From: Spirochaetia bacterium UBA6919
GTDB taxonomy: Bacteria > Spirochaetota > UBA6919
Reading direction: 5' to 3'
Assembly: GCA_002450905.1 (NCBI GenBank)
Contig: DKAT01000024.1
Span: forward strand, 118,809 to 169,802
DNA length: 50,994 nt
The position numbers and the translations under genes are program-made. Positions 26,101 to 34,706 of the stretch are shown here, in pieces; within the stretch, counting starts at the first letter, position 1; every line of letters starts with the position of its first letter. Under the pieces are notes generated by a model. That model had not been told where the DNA came from. It ran no database searches and saw only the letters and a program-made list of their open reading frames with translations.

Positions 26101-26226
26101 GAAGGATATATCTGGCATCAGATCAACTGCTAATTTACTATAACTAAACCATCCAAGGACTGATACAATTAGAGTTATCATGAAAATCGTAATAGGTCTT
26201 CTTACTGAGATACTTATGATACTCAT
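23122..26226 (-). CDS. RND-family efflux permease (SwrC/AcrB-like)
   Basis: The 1034 residues have the classic RND layout: N-terminal RRPITIFMITLIVSVLGWFSY helix, a large periplasmic porter/docking loop, six helices (about 335-560) with the TM4 motif GIGMLVDNSVVVMENI, a second loop and six C-terminal helices (about 855-1025) with GIVVNNSIILVDF. The proton-relay Asp of TM4 is present, followed by Asn as in SwrC/YerP-type pumps, whereas AcrB has two Asp. It exports hydrophobic or amphipathic compounds using proton motive force. The start codon overlaps the membrane-fusion gene's stop by 4 bp (ATGA), so translation is coupled. No TolC-type outer membrane partner is in the window. Confidence 0.95.
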   Translation of the reverse strand: MSIISISVRRPITIFMITLIVSVLGWFSYSKLAVDLMPDISFPILTVITEYEGVSPYEIETLVTKPIEEVAASIESIDSLTSNSYEGRSIVRLRYKWGHNLDVAVNDLRSKLDQLKDILPTDAKQPVILKFDVNAIPILWVGVSGEMSRVKLRAFTEKVLKARFERIEGVAQAEIEGGLEREVHVNVNYNQLQAKNLTLKDVVTAIKNENVDVAIGDMNIKNKKYILRAQGKFKSVQEINNIVVKRINEISVKIKDIATVEDGIRDVKTFIRVNGVPALTLRMIKQAKSNTVKTAERIHKEIRRLQKDPILKERGVYIRTIRDTSIYVKRSISNVQSSALYGAFIAVLVLVIFLRNFRSTFIISLSMVVSVIATFIFIYGAKFTLNMMSFGGLALGIGMLVDNSVVVMENIYRHRIDTLNSIEASLKGTSEVANAIIVSTLTTIVVFLPLFFFEGITGIMFSQLAYMVSFSLICSLFVALTMIPAFSSRFLHIFQQDKRHKLFQTLEKTMVLILDTIEKDFISFLNICLKHNKITISIFASIFALSIFLVRFIGFDFMTDTDEGEIRINGDMSAGINIETTGKKFFEIESILLKDFKNVIDVIYTRVGQSGYRRQQENAGYMDIYLKDLEIRKIGVKQIVKQMQNRLKSIKHIRLRIRESSFFLFRIMSGGEDRVNLEIMGHDLIKGDLLAKDIMSRLRKIKGFTYLRNSRELGSPELTISVDREKARSMGLSVNDIGKYLQTAVLGEVASRYTDGEYEYDIRVRINQDQINSIKNIEGLSYPINEKEKILFKNLIKIKRDIGPIVIERLNQQRVIYIQGGVAGRDTQTMLNEIKRALSDIDFNKKYENFYINYGGIFEEQTKAYSELMTGLILAVCLVYMVMAAQFESFKAPFVIMFTVPLAFTGVILIFYLSGKTFDIQGFIGSIMLTGIVVNNSIILVDFIMQRHQGGGISLIDAIIDAGAKRLRPILMTTLTTICALIPLAIGIGEGSEMQISLAFAVIGGLSYSTLVSLLFIPCLYLLFFRNQDRIIEK

Positions 26227-27419
26227 GGTAATTTTTTCTCAACTAATTTATATGATATAGAACTACCATTTTTTAATGATGGATTATATGGGATAATTAT
26301 TTGGTCATCCTGCTGGATTCCTTTTTGGATAAGAAAATCATTTTCATTATAGGGGAGAACTTCAATTTCTTTTATCAGAACTTTATTATTTTTAATAAGT
26401 TGTATGAGATATGTCTTTTTTACTTCATTATAATACACTGCATTTATTGGGATGAAAAGAGAATCCGTTTGATGCTCTTTCTGAAATATTATATTACAAT
26501 AAAATCCAGGTTTTAAAATGTGGGAAGGATTATTGAATCTAATTTCAATTTTTGTAGATCTGGTGCTTGGGTCTATGGTAGGATAAATTTTATATATTTT
26601 TTCGGAAAATGTTTTATTTAATGCCTCTATAAAGACATTAACTTTGATTTCTTTGTTGGAAGAGTTATTATAATCAATAATCTCTTTATAATCCTTTTCA
26701 GGGAGATTTACAAATAATTTTATTTTATTAATATTCAGGAGTTGCATTATAGGTTGGTTTAATTTGACTAGGGAACCAAAATCAAGATAACGTGTGGAAA
26801 CAATTCCATTCATAGGAGAAATAATTTTAGTATCTTCTATTCGGGTGTTCACTTCTTCTATAGTAGCTTCAGCTTCTTTCACCTTTGCTTGAGAAAGTTG
26901 AGCTTGTGCAACTGAAAGGTCATACTCTGTTTTTGCGTCATCCAGTTCTTGTTGGGGAATTACTTTATCGAAAAAAGCCCTTCTGGCACGTTCATAGACC
27001 AATGATTTATGACGGATTTTAATTCTATCCTGTTTTAGAGTTGCTAAAGCAACACGATGTATTGCTTCCTTCTGCTTTTTCAACTCAACTAGATCAGAAT
27101 CATCTAATTTAACGAGAATTGTGCCTTCTTGTACGTTATCTCCTACATCCACACTCATCATTGTAATACGGCTTTCAATTTTTGAATAAATATCCACTTT
27201 TTCAAAGGCCTCCAGGTTTCCAAAGTAATTTAATTTATTGCTATATTTTCTTTTTATAGGAGTCATAACTTTGATTTTCTTTTGTGGATTAGGTTTTTGG
27301 GATTTATCTGATTTTGTAGTTGATTTTGAAATATCCTGGATCAGCTTTCTTCCAAGAAATACGGCAATTATAAATATAGGAGTGATTACGGCAAAGATTT
27401 TTATATATTTTGTTTTCAT
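26223..27419 (-). CDS. RND membrane fusion protein (HlyD/AcrA family)
   Basis: The 398-residue protein is anchored by an N-terminal helix (about 7-24). A biotinyl-lipoyl half (YSKIESRITMMSVDVGDNVQ), a coiled-coil hairpin of about 70 residues, the second lipoyl half (ISPMNGIVSTRYLDFGSLV), a beta-barrel and a membrane-proximal domain follow in the usual order. It joins the inner-membrane pump to an outer-membrane duct. It is the first gene of a two-gene operon with the permease; the promoter should lie in the 304 bp gap upstream. There is no lipobox, so it is tethered by the helix. Confidence 0.94.
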   Translation of the reverse strand: MKTKYIKIFAVITPIFIIAVFLGRKLIQDISKSTTKSDKSQKPNPQKKIKVMTPIKRKYSNKLNYFGNLEAFEKVDIYSKIESRITMMSVDVGDNVQEGTILVKLDDSDLVELKKQKEAIHRVALATLKQDRIKIRHKSLVYERARRAFFDKVIPQQELDDAKTEYDLSVAQAQLSQAKVKEAEATIEEVNTRIEDTKIISPMNGIVSTRYLDFGSLVKLNQPIMQLLNINKIKLFVNLPEKDYKEIIDYNNSSNKEIKVNVFIEALNKTFSEKIYKIYPTIDPSTRSTKIEIRFNNPSHILKPGFYCNIIFQKEHQTDSLFIPINAVYYNEVKKTYLIQLIKNNKVLIKEIEVLPYNENDFLIQKGIQQDDQIIIPYNPSLKNGSSISYKLVEKKLP

Positions 27420-27549
27420 AAAATGTTTTCAATTATAAATTAAACATATTATCTCTATTTATCAAGATTATTTAGAATTATACCAAAATAATTAGGATAA
27501 AAAAAAATTTAAAACCTTTTTTTAAAAAAAATATTAAATTTGAAAAAAA

Positions 27550-27568
27550 TATTCCTTTTGAGGGAATA
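27550..27568. promoter_or_regulatory. Dyad in the gap between efflux operon and lipoprotein gene
   Basis: TATTCC-7 nt-GGAATA, perfect 6 bp arms, in the very AT-rich 27420-27723 gap separating divergent genes. It could be an operator for the efflux operon or a weak hairpin. I see nothing else definite in this gap. Confidence 0.25.
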
Positions 27569-27723
27569 AAATATTTTGTTATGGGTTATATCTCATAAAA
27601 TACATTCTTAAATATCTTACCACATTGTTATTTTGTCCTGTCAGAGATCAATAATGGTTTTCAAAGGTCATACATGCCAGTGTGAGTATACAAAGTAAAT
27701 ATTATAACGAATAGGAGACCAAT

Positions 27724-28290
27724 ATGAAACAGATCCACAAACTATTATTACCCATACTAAGCTTGATATTCCTTTTATCATTAAACTATTGCAACAAGGA
27801 AAATCCTCAGCAAGCAAAATCAGAAAAAAACACAAATCAAATCCTTAAGACAAATCGTTATAAAACCTTGGAAAAACAAATATCTTATTTATTAAACGAG
27901 CACTCAAACTACGTCAAAGCACAGTTTAAAACTATAAGCACCCTTGACGAGTTTGATAGAGCATTTTTTGAACAGACACAATTTATTCAAAACAACAGTG
28001 CAAGGAACTTTTTTAGAAGTGTCCAGTCAAGTTTAAGAAACAATAACCTTTCTGGTGGTGTTATGAGTATTTCCTATACAAGTTTAACTGTTGTGAATGG
28101 TAAATATGCTGGTATACAATATTCATTTCATAGTGATGGCAAGAATGTTACAATTTCCAAATCTGCTAACAACAATGGAAAGGTCATCAAAGCTCTTTAT
28201 CAATATGATACAAAGGGCAGACTTCTGGATGTCAAAGAGTATAAGGGTGATAAGTTGTTCAGTAAGAAAACACACAAGATAATTATATAA
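27724..28290 (+). CDS. Hypothetical lipoprotein, 188 aa
   Basis: AGGAG precedes the ATG. A signal peptide with hydrophobic core (7-20) ends at a relaxed lipobox, SLNYC (C23), followed by a polar Asn/Lys/Glu-rich spacer. The mature part has a helical stretch (50-100) and then beta-like sequence with repeated aromatic/Gly/Asp patterns (YAGIQYSFHSDGKN, YQYDTKGRLLDVKEYKGD), like antitoxin/MORN-like cell-surface strands. I do not recognise a family. The lipobox with Tyr before Cys would be unusual in proteobacteria but is tolerated in spirochaetes. The gene is monocistronic and converges on the next gene with a 22 bp gap. Confidence 0.7.
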   Translation: MKQIHKLLLPILSLIFLLSLNYCNKENPQQAKSEKNTNQILKTNRYKTLEKQISYLLNEHSNYVKAQFKTISTLDEFDRAFFEQTQFIQNNSARNFFRSVQSSLRNNNLSGGVMSISYTSLTVVNGKYAGIQYSFHSDGKNVTISKSANNNGKVIKALYQYDTKGRLLDVKEYKGDKLFSKKTHKIII

Positions 28291-28312
28291 AATAGTTTGT
28301 CGGGAGAGGGTT

Positions 28313-29116
28313 TTAGAAGTCAAATAGTCTGGCACCCTCTTCAGACTCAGCATTTTCCTCCACAGGAAGTGAAGTTACCAGTGGTTTATAGGTTTTGAGC
28401 TTTTCTATGATTACCTTCTGTTCATTTTTCTTTCCTGAAAAGTCTTTCACCAATTTATGGATTATCATTCTTTGTCTATCCTCAGGTATTGTGTATTCAC
28501 CCTCCTTAATATCTGTCATAGCATATTCTAAGTCTTTAATTTCATCGAGTTGATCATCTCCTACCAGTTGCATATCATATTTCAAGTGATAGTACCTATA
28601 CTCTCTGGAACTTTTCTGACTTGCCTTTAAAAAGTCCTGTGCATCTTTAACAAGGTGATGTACTTCTTCAATCTTCTCCCAATATTCTTCTGATATCCAT
28701 TTCCCAAAGGAAAACTGCTCTAATAGCTCTTTAAAGCGACTTATATTGATAGCATCCAGTGAAAGATATGATGTGTTGTTAATAAAATGATCAAAACGTT
28801 CGTTAAATATATTCAGTTCTATATACTGAGATTTTTCTGCCTCACGGATATAGTTGACAATAGATATCTGGCGATCTTCCTGATCAAATTGCAGTTCATT
28901 CCAAAGACCTAATATCTTTACCCATGTCTTTGTTAGTTTACAAAGGGTTTTAAAATCCCTTGACACCTCAGGCTCCTTTTGTTTCTCTTCCAATTCAGCT
29001 AAGAGAGTGTTAAAATCATCGGTTGATTCAAGGAGATAATCCTGTTTATTGATAATTGTTTGTATAATTGTGGGTATATCTTTCTGATCCATAGGGATCC
29101 ATTCTCCAAATGGCAT
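28313..29116 (-). CDS. Hypothetical helical cytoplasmic protein, 267 aa
   Basis: There is no signal peptide or membrane segment. The sequence is rich in Glu, Lys, Gln and aromatic residues and predicted mostly helical, with an Asp/Glu-rich end (EENAESEEGARLFDF). I do not recognise it. A good promoter (TTGACT, 17 bp, TAAATT) lies 12 bp upstream of the ATG at 29116, leaving a 4-5 nt leader and no Shine-Dalgarno; a downstream ATG (29092, residue 9) has GGAT 5 bp before it and is an alternative start. The repeated short phrases (KTWVKILGLWNEL, EEYWEKIEEVHHL) suggest an all-helical scaffold or binding protein. Confidence 0.7.
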   Translation of the reverse strand: MPFGEWIPMDQKDIPTIIQTIINKQDYLLESTDDFNTLLAELEEKQKEPEVSRDFKTLCKLTKTWVKILGLWNELQFDQEDRQISIVNYIREAEKSQYIELNIFNERFDHFINNTSYLSLDAINISRFKELLEQFSFGKWISEEYWEKIEEVHHLVKDAQDFLKASQKSSREYRYYHLKYDMQLVGDDQLDEIKDLEYAMTDIKEGEYTIPEDRQRMIIHKLVKDFSGKKNEQKVIIEKLKTYKPLVTSLPVEENAESEEGARLFDF

Positions 29117-29127
29117 GTTCTTAATGT

Positions 29128-29156
29128 AATTTAATGATGTTTGCAGGAATAGTCAA
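29128..29156 (-). promoter_or_regulatory. Sigma70 promoter of the 267-aa gene
   Basis: Minus strand: -35 TTGACT (29156-29151), 17 bp, -10 TAAATT (29133-29128). The hexamers and spacing are identical to the TetR gene promoter. Confidence 0.6.
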
Positions 29157-29291
29157 TCTGTTCCATTAAATTCAGTATAAAATCGTTAAAAATCATATCC
29201 AACTATAAAATATTTTTAATTCTTAGTAGCAATCACTTCATATCATAGTATATTTAATCAACTTATTTTAAAGTTAGGGAGATTTAAGGTT

Positions 29292-29792
29292 ATGAAAAAG
29301 TTAAAATCAATTAGTATAATGGATTATGCTAAGATAGGACTTGTAGTAGGTCTTGTTATAGGTTTGCTGATGGGTGTTTGCGGATTTGTTGGGTTATCAG
29401 TAATGGAAGGTAGAATGGATAAGGTTATTGGCACAGTCATGGAGTTTACCAAAGATGAACCTAAATATGAACCCAGTGTGAATAATATGATGGCAACAAT
29501 GATTTCTGGCATCGCTCGTTCTGTAGCAGAAGCCAAACAGTTTGAAAAAAAAGATAACGCTGGATTTAAAAAAATGTTTCCTGAAGAAAATATAAAGCGG
29601 GGTAAATTGAAAAATACTCTTATTGAAGTAGAAAATTTTGTAAAACCAATTATATCAGGAATATTCTCAACGATCAGACTATTGATTCTATTTGGTGCGC
29701 CCATTGGAATGGCAATCATGGGATTTATATCGGCATTAATTGTAGGATTTATTTATAATAAAATGGGTGGAGTTCACGTCGAAATGGATTAA
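29292..29792 (+). CDS. Hypothetical two-helix membrane protein, 166 aa
   Basis: AAGG lies just before the ATG. There is a Gly-rich transmembrane helix near the N-terminus (about 14-35; KIGLVVGLVIGLLMGVCGF), a soluble central region with a conserved-looking MMATMISGIARSVAEA helix, and a second hydrophobic segment (about 125-155; GAPIGMAIMGFISALIVGF). The Gly-zipper-like helices could pack or span together. Both termini would be on the same side. I do not recognise a family. It ends at a good intrinsic terminator. Confidence 0.65.
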   Translation: MKKLKSISIMDYAKIGLVVGLVIGLLMGVCGFVGLSVMEGRMDKVIGTVMEFTKDEPKYEPSVNNMMATMISGIARSVAEAKQFEKKDNAGFKKMFPEENIKRGKLKNTLIEVENFVKPIISGIFSTIRLLILFGAPIGMAIMGFISALIVGFIYNKMGGVHVEMD

Positions 29793-29801
29793 TCATTGGT
29801 T

Positions 29802-29826
29802 AAGGGGGAGAAATCAGATCCCCCTT
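29802..29826. terminator. Bidirectional intrinsic terminator
   Basis: AAGGGGGA, 9 nt loop, TCCCCCTT: an 8 bp GC-rich stem followed by ATTTATTG on the plus strand and preceded by AT-rich sequence on the other. It sits between two convergent genes and probably ends both. Confidence 0.7.
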
Positions 29827-29845
29827 ATTTATTGTAAATCAAAAA

Positions 29846-30370
29846 TTAATCGCAACCATATCCTGAACCAGTTGCATTGACAGCTCTTGCAGCTGCTTTC
29901 CAAAATAATCCGAAATTAGCAAGATTTTGTTTTGCAACAACAATATTACCGCGGAAAGTAGACATCAATGCTGGCATATTCATTGCACTCCACTGGTTTG
30001 CCCATTTTTGCCATTCATAGGTCGTTGGTCCAAATTGCCAGTCAGGATTATTAACAAGACTTCCGCCGTAAACACAAAGGGCATAGCCATTTCTATTGTA
30101 AATGGATAATTGTACTTTGGGGTTTCGACAATTTCTTGCAAAAACAGCAATATTTTGATAACTCTTACCCCCGGTAGTGACCCAATTATTTCCTCCAACA
30201 GCACTTGTACCAAGTCTTCTGGCTAATCCAATGTTGTTCCATTGTTTACATAATTCTTTTGCAAATGCTGGACTTAAAAATGTAATTTTCGACCAGGCTA
30301 AATTCCCAATTACTAAGGCCGATGTTACTGTCACAGCAAATAATAATAATATTATAGGTCCTTTTTTCAT
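29846..30370 (-). CDS. Hypothetical secreted Cys/Trp-rich protein, 174 aa
   Basis: A strong AGGAGG precedes the ATG. A signal sequence (1-27) is followed by a compact, aromatic-rich domain with four Cys (in ELCKQW, ARNCRN, ALCVYG and the C-terminal GYGCD), suitable for two disulfides in the periplasm or outside. Trp and Asn are abundant (NNPDWQFGPTTYEWQKW, NQWSAMN). I do not recognise the family. The gene is monocistronic, converging on the membrane protein gene across the shared terminator. Confidence 0.7.
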   Translation of the reverse strand: MKKGPIILLLFAVTVTSALVIGNLAWSKITFLSPAFAKELCKQWNNIGLARRLGTSAVGGNNWVTTGGKSYQNIAVFARNCRNPKVQLSIYNRNGYALCVYGGSLVNNPDWQFGPTTYEWQKWANQWSAMNMPALMSTFRGNIVVAKQNLANFGLFWKAAARAVNATGSGYGCD

Positions 30371-30534
30371 CTTTCCTCCTAATTACCTAACATATAAATA
30401 TTAAAATGAAGCTAAAATTTAATCGTATTCCGAAAAAAAATCAAGTATTTAAAAAAATAAAAAATATAAATATTGATTTGATCAAAATTGTTATATATTT
30501 CTACTCTAATAATATTAGATAAAAGGAGATTTTT

Positions 30535-31677
30535 ATGAAATTATTTACAAAACTTAATTTATTAATAATAATAATCTTTATTTGTCATACCTCGTGGGCT
30601 ACCAATGGGGCACAGCTCATTGGGGTTGGTCCTATCTCTCGTGCTATGGGGGGAACGGGGATAGCAAGTCCTCAAGGTGCTGATGCCGGGATATATCTAA
30701 ATCCGGGAGCTATGATATTCACCAATAGGATAGATTTGGGCGCCAGTATGTTCATGCCCAATGTTAAAGGAACAGTCGGCTCAGTATCTACAAACAGCCA
30801 GGAAAAACTATTTGCCATGCCTTCTGTTGGATCTGTATTCCATCCAAAACCATTTTTAGCCATGGGGTTTGCCCTTGTAGGAGTTGGGGGTATCGGTACA
30901 GATTGGCGATCAACATCACTTGCTGGGAGTGTAGGTACTCAAAGACTTTTATTGACTCAGATGGATATTATACTCGCTGGCGCATTAAAATTAATGGAAG
31001 GTAAACTGGGAATTGGTCTCTCAATACCTGTCAGTTATCAAACCGTTGATTTAGGTACTGGAACAAGCTCTGATTTTGGTTTAGCAATCAAAATTGGTGT
31101 TGCCTACGAGGTTCGATCAGGTGGAACTCAGGCTCAAATGGGGAAACCATTTATTAGATTAGGTGGATATTTCAAGACCCCTCAAATTATCAAACCACAA
31201 TATAAGATTCTTGGTCTGGATAAGATAACTGCACCTATGGAAGGCGGTATTGGATTTAGTATTCTACCCATACCACAACTAGTCCTTTCATTAGATGCAA
31301 AGTATATTGCATGGAGTTCTGCAAAAGGTTATGGTGATCCTGTATCCTCCAAGGGTTATGACTGGAAAGATCAGTTTGTAATAGCATTTGGAACTCAGAT
31401 TGGTAGCAACGATAAGCCGGTATTTGACTTTCTCCTTCTGAGATTAGGATATAATTTTGGTACCGATGTAACCAAAAGTAACTATAGTTGGGTTCTTGAA
31501 GCACCAGCATTAGTTCAACACCATATCACCTTTGGTGCCAGTATTGATATAGGTCTTTCAATGCATCTGAACATAGGATCTGTGATTGGTATTGCTAATG
31601 ATAAAACTATTGGTGGTCGTACAGGGAGAATCTCGACATGGTCTCTTGACCTTGGAATGAGTGGTATTTTTGGCTAA
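30535..31677 (+). CDS. FadL/TodX-type outer membrane transport protein
   Basis: The 380-residue protein has AAAGGAG before the ATG. A signal peptide (1-22, ending SWA) is followed directly by the FadL N-terminal hatch signature, NGAQLIGVGPISRAMGGTG then GADAGIYLNPGAM. The rest alternates short polar turns with amphipathic strands, fitting the 14-stranded FadL barrel, and ends in a strand closing with Phe-Gly. FadL proteins take up long-chain fatty acids or hydrophobic aromatics by lateral diffusion. The chain is a little shorter than E. coli FadL. It stands alone, so the substrate cannot be inferred from neighbours. Confidence 0.9.
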   Translation: MKLFTKLNLLIIIIFICHTSWATNGAQLIGVGPISRAMGGTGIASPQGADAGIYLNPGAMIFTNRIDLGASMFMPNVKGTVGSVSTNSQEKLFAMPSVGSVFHPKPFLAMGFALVGVGGIGTDWRSTSLAGSVGTQRLLLTQMDIILAGALKLMEGKLGIGLSIPVSYQTVDLGTGTSSDFGLAIKIGVAYEVRSGGTQAQMGKPFIRLGGYFKTPQIIKPQYKILGLDKITAPMEGGIGFSILPIPQLVLSLDAKYIAWSSAKGYGDPVSSKGYDWKDQFVIAFGTQIGSNDKPVFDFLLLRLGYNFGTDVTKSNYSWVLEAPALVQHHITFGASIDIGLSMHLNIGSVIGIANDKTIGGRTGRISTWSLDLGMSGIFG

Positions 31678-31848
31678 TCATTGATATAATCTGCTATGAA
31701 AAATACCCTTACTATTGAAAAGATCTACGATTAATCTTTAGAAGCGTGTGTTTTTCATGGCTTATCCTACATTTCTCATTAACAGCTTATAATTTTTCAA
31801 TAAAGATGATAATCACCAATCTGAAAGAAAACCATCACTACTGACTAG

Positions 31849-31877
31849 TATCGGAACTAAAAATTATAATTCCGATA
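31849..31877. repeat. 29-bp hairpin repeat, copy B
   Basis: TATCGGAA, 13 nt loop with AAAATT, TTCCGATA then CCC. It lies in the 298 bp gap between the convergent FadL-like and GH13 genes; the remainder of that gap shows no gene. Confidence 0.7.
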
Positions 31878-31975
31878 CCCAATAATTGAGATCCATTTGC
31901 TGAATAATCAATTTATAATTCAGTAGAGAAGAAAGTAAAATTATTTATATGGTATTTTTTATGTTGTATAACGTG

Positions 31976-33265
31976 TTAATCGTTTTGTGTGTAGAAGACT
32001 TTGATTTCACCGGGTTGTAAAGTAATTTCCTTTTTTGTAAAAACATTGGATATATCATTTTCGGGGGAAATATCTATTACTCTTCGATTCCAGGATAAGA
32101 GGGTTAGATAATCATATAAAAAAATCTCTTGTTCATCTGTGAAATTAGAATTAATAACAAGAAGACATCGTTCTTTTTGATTTATAGAGGTTTTTAAGAT
32201 TATGATGATATCTGGGTTCTCTGTGTATTTTATTTGGTGATTATCGCTTTCTTCATTAAATATTTGGAACTGACTTTTCAGGTTATTTACCTTTGTTATA
32301 TAATCTGAGAAATCGTGTTGAGTGTCTTCATAATCTTCGGGTGTTGTTTCTACGACATTTAAATGTTTCTGAAAGCCATATTCAAAACCAACAGGAATCA
32401 TAACCCCTGAGGAAAACAGGGCAGAGAAGAGATATTTATGATTTACCATTATTGAATCACCTTTTGTTTCAGCGAATAAACGTGGTGTATCATGTGATTC
32501 AGGGAAACTGACGGACTTTGAATAGGGTGCATTTTCTGAATATTGTTCCAGACACCATTCTTTTTTATAATCCCACCATTTTGAACTATTGAAAACGTAT
32601 TGGAAGCCAGATTTTGAAAGCTCGATGGTTTCTTCAATGGGACAACCCAAACTTTCAGCGAACCAAACAACATCAGAGTGTTTTCGTTTACTTTCTCCGA
32701 TTAAGTATTCCCACAATTCTCTAGGAAGCTTATAGGCTGCATCGCAGCGAAATCCATCGAAGCCAAGATCAAGATAATAAGTTACTAATTCTAACCAATA
32801 TTTCCAGATTTCCTTTCTATCTGGAGAAGATTCATTATCTATTTCTGCAAGATCTCCCCAGCTAACCCATTTTCCATCATCCCATGCACCTGGATTAACA
32901 ATTTTTCCATCTTTGAGCTTATACCATGACTTGTGATCCACAGTGAAAGGATGATCTACTGCAGTGTGATTAATAACAAGATCTAACATAACCTTAAGAC
33001 CCTGTTCATGAGCAGAATTTAGCATCCAATGTATTTGATCAGATTCACTCTGTCCGTTTTCTGGATAATAAAACAATGGGTTTAGTTTGTAGTAATCTTT
33101 AATTGAATAAAGTGATCCTGAAAATCCTGTGTAATTAATGGGATTTAGAAATATCCAGTTGAATTTCATTTGAACTATACGGGGAAAATGGTTTACCCAA
33201 TTGGGGATTTTACCTACCAATCGTGGGAATAAATTATATATTCTGGCTGATTCATTAATCGACAT
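31976..33265 (-). CDS. GH13 alpha-amylase-family enzyme, GlgE-like catalytic core
   Basis: The 429-residue protein contains the (beta/alpha)8 barrel with all GH13 catalytic residues: region I DLVINH (95-100), nucleophile D175 in GFRCDAAYK, acid/base E204 in FAESLGC, and transition-state D259 in SHDT. The phrases YNLFPRLVG, FNWIFLNPINYTGFSGSLY, WGDLAEID and FNSSKWWDY are those of the GlgE (alpha-glucan:maltose-1-phosphate maltosyltransferase) branch, but GlgE's N-terminal domain is absent, so the substrate is uncertain. There is no signal peptide; it is cytoplasmic and probably acts on glycogen-like or oligosaccharide substrates. It begins 2 bp after the radical SAM gene stop, hence translationally coupled. 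Confidence 0.9.
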   Translation of the reverse strand: MSINESARIYNLFPRLVGKIPNWVNHFPRIVQMKFNWIFLNPINYTGFSGSLYSIKDYYKLNPLFYYPENGQSESDQIHWMLNSAHEQGLKVMLDLVINHTAVDHPFTVDHKSWYKLKDGKIVNPGAWDDGKWVSWGDLAEIDNESSPDRKEIWKYWLELVTYYLDLGFDGFRCDAAYKLPRELWEYLIGESKRKHSDVVWFAESLGCPIEETIELSKSGFQYVFNSSKWWDYKKEWCLEQYSENAPYSKSVSFPESHDTPRLFAETKGDSIMVNHKYLFSALFSSGVMIPVGFEYGFQKHLNVVETTPEDYEDTQHDFSDYITKVNNLKSQFQIFNEESDNHQIKYTENPDIIIILKTSINQKERCLLVINSNFTDEQEIFLYDYLTLLSWNRRVIDISPENDISNVFTKKEITLQPGEIKVFYTQND

Positions 33266-33267
33266 TA

Positions 33268-34242
33268 TTATTTCTTGTTGAGACAGTAAAATTGAGAGTT
33301 TTCATATTCTTCAATATCCAATATCTTTTTATGAACAAGCTCTTCAAGAATTGATTGGATATCATTCTTTTTCAGATCGGAAGTTTTTGTACAAAATATA
33401 TCAGAAAGATCATCGAGAGTACAGGGACGAATACTTAATATGGGTTTTATCCTTTCTACAAAGTCATTATGATGTACATTATATTGAATATCCACAGGAG
33501 TAGAATTGATCTTTTGATTTGATAGAAATGTAGTTCCAATGAGCTTATCCATATCACTTTGGATGTTATTCAGTGTGGATTTATCAATGGACTGATAATT
33601 TTCAAAAGAAGGGGGCCTGTAAATTGTATTGACATAGATTTGATCGGGTTGTATATCCTTTATTTTTTCTTTCAAAAGGAGAATCTCTTCAGGTGTATCA
33701 TTTATCCCTTTAACAAAAAGGATTTCAATCCATAATTCACCTGGGAACTCTTTTCTAAGGAGTTTGATGCCATCAATTATTTTATCAACTGTTATGGACT
33801 GGTGTGGGTGGTTAATTTTTTTAAACGCCTTATCCGATATAGCATCCAGAGAGGGTACAATAAGATCTGCCTGCATTAAATCTTTGCGTACATCTTCTTT
33901 ATATAATAAAGAACCATTTGTTAATATACAAACAGGATATGGATAATGTTCTTTAATATGCTTTATGATAAGACTGATTTCTGAATTGAGTGTAGGCTCA
34001 CCCTTTCCAGCAAAGGTAATATAGTTTAGAGACGGATTTGGATTCTCTTCAAAGTAGGCATCCAGTTCTTCAATTACCTCAGATGCAGTGACATAAGGCT
34101 TTCTGGTGTCTGTCAATAATTCAGTTTTACGGACTTCACAGTATACACAATTCATTGAACATATCTTAGTTCCTAAAACATCAATACCAAGAGACAATCC
34201 AAGCCTTCTGGAATTTACTGGACCGAAAATATATTGGTACAA
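33268..34242 (-). CDS. Radical SAM protein (COG0731-like)
   Basis: The 324 residues include the radical SAM cluster C28-x3-C32-x2-C35 in KICSMNCVYCEV. The family-specific opening FGPVNSRRLGLSLGID and the motifs TFAGKGEPTLN and ILTNGSLL follow, then a C-terminal winged-helix-like domain (about 250-324). The group is related to wyosine-type/TYW1 radical SAM enzymes, but the bacterial members' reaction is not established. It is the first gene of a two-gene unit with the GH13 enzyme. I see no peptide substrate or maturase partner nearby. Confidence 0.9.
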   Translation of the reverse strand: MYQYIFGPVNSRRLGLSLGIDVLGTKICSMNCVYCEVRKTELLTDTRKPYVTASEVIEELDAYFEENPNPSLNYITFAGKGEPTLNSEISLIIKHIKEHYPYPVCILTNGSLLYKEDVRKDLMQADLIVPSLDAISDKAFKKINHPHQSITVDKIIDGIKLLRKEFPGELWIEILFVKGINDTPEEILLLKEKIKDIQPDQIYVNTIYRPPSFENYQSIDKSTLNNIQSDMDKLIGTTFLSNQKINSTPVDIQYNVHHNDFVERIKPILSIRPCTLDDLSDIFCTKTSDLKKNDIQSILEELVHKKILDIEEYENSQFYCLNKK

Positions 34243-34286
34243 ATAGACTCCTCATTGTTGTGTATATTATAAATATAATTTATTAA

Positions 34287-34679
34287 TTATTGACGAATTA
34301 AATATATTCTGACCTGATCTTTGTGTTGGTAAATCAACATCCGTTTGTTATTTTGAAAATAAACTTGTAAGACACCTGCTTTCGAAGTATTCATTCCAAA
34401 AAGGGACATTTTAATGATATTACCCTGAAGACCCCATGTACCCTGTATTCTACCTTCTCCTTTAGTGAGAACAAGGACTCCATTATTCTTAAATTGAATA
34501 TTAAGTCCAACAAACTGCTTTAGAGCATCATTACTATTAAGGTATCGACCTTTTCTTGTAATAGTATAGATTTTCCAGTTTCCAACCATCGCCGATCGCA
34601 TGCTGAAGGAATGAGAAGTTATTTGTGAACTGGTAATTAGAAGAATAAACGAGAATAGAAGAAGAAAATATTTTTTCAT
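34287..34679 (-). CDS. Hypothetical secreted lipocalin-like protein, 130 aa
   Basis: GGAG precedes the ATG. A signal sequence (1-22) leads to a small beta-rich domain with the pattern MVGNWKIYTITRKGRY, QFKNNGVLVLTKG, GRIQGTWGLQGN, QNNKRMLIYQHKDQVRIYLI, reminiscent of lipocalin-like domains that begin with 'GxW' and contain 'F..dGt...gtW.l.gn'. Ligand and function are unknown. It has its own promoter (see 34707-34734). It is separated by 44 bp from the radical SAM start, so weak coupling is possible but not evident. Confidence 0.7.
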   Translation of the reverse strand: MKKYFLLLFSFILLITSSQITSHSFSMRSAMVGNWKIYTITRKGRYLNSNDALKQFVGLNIQFKNNGVLVLTKGEGRIQGTWGLQGNIIKMSLFGMNTSKAGVLQVYFQNNKRMLIYQHKDQVRIYLIRQ

Positions 34680-34706
34680 AGTAATCTCCGATTTTTTATA
34701 TACAAT

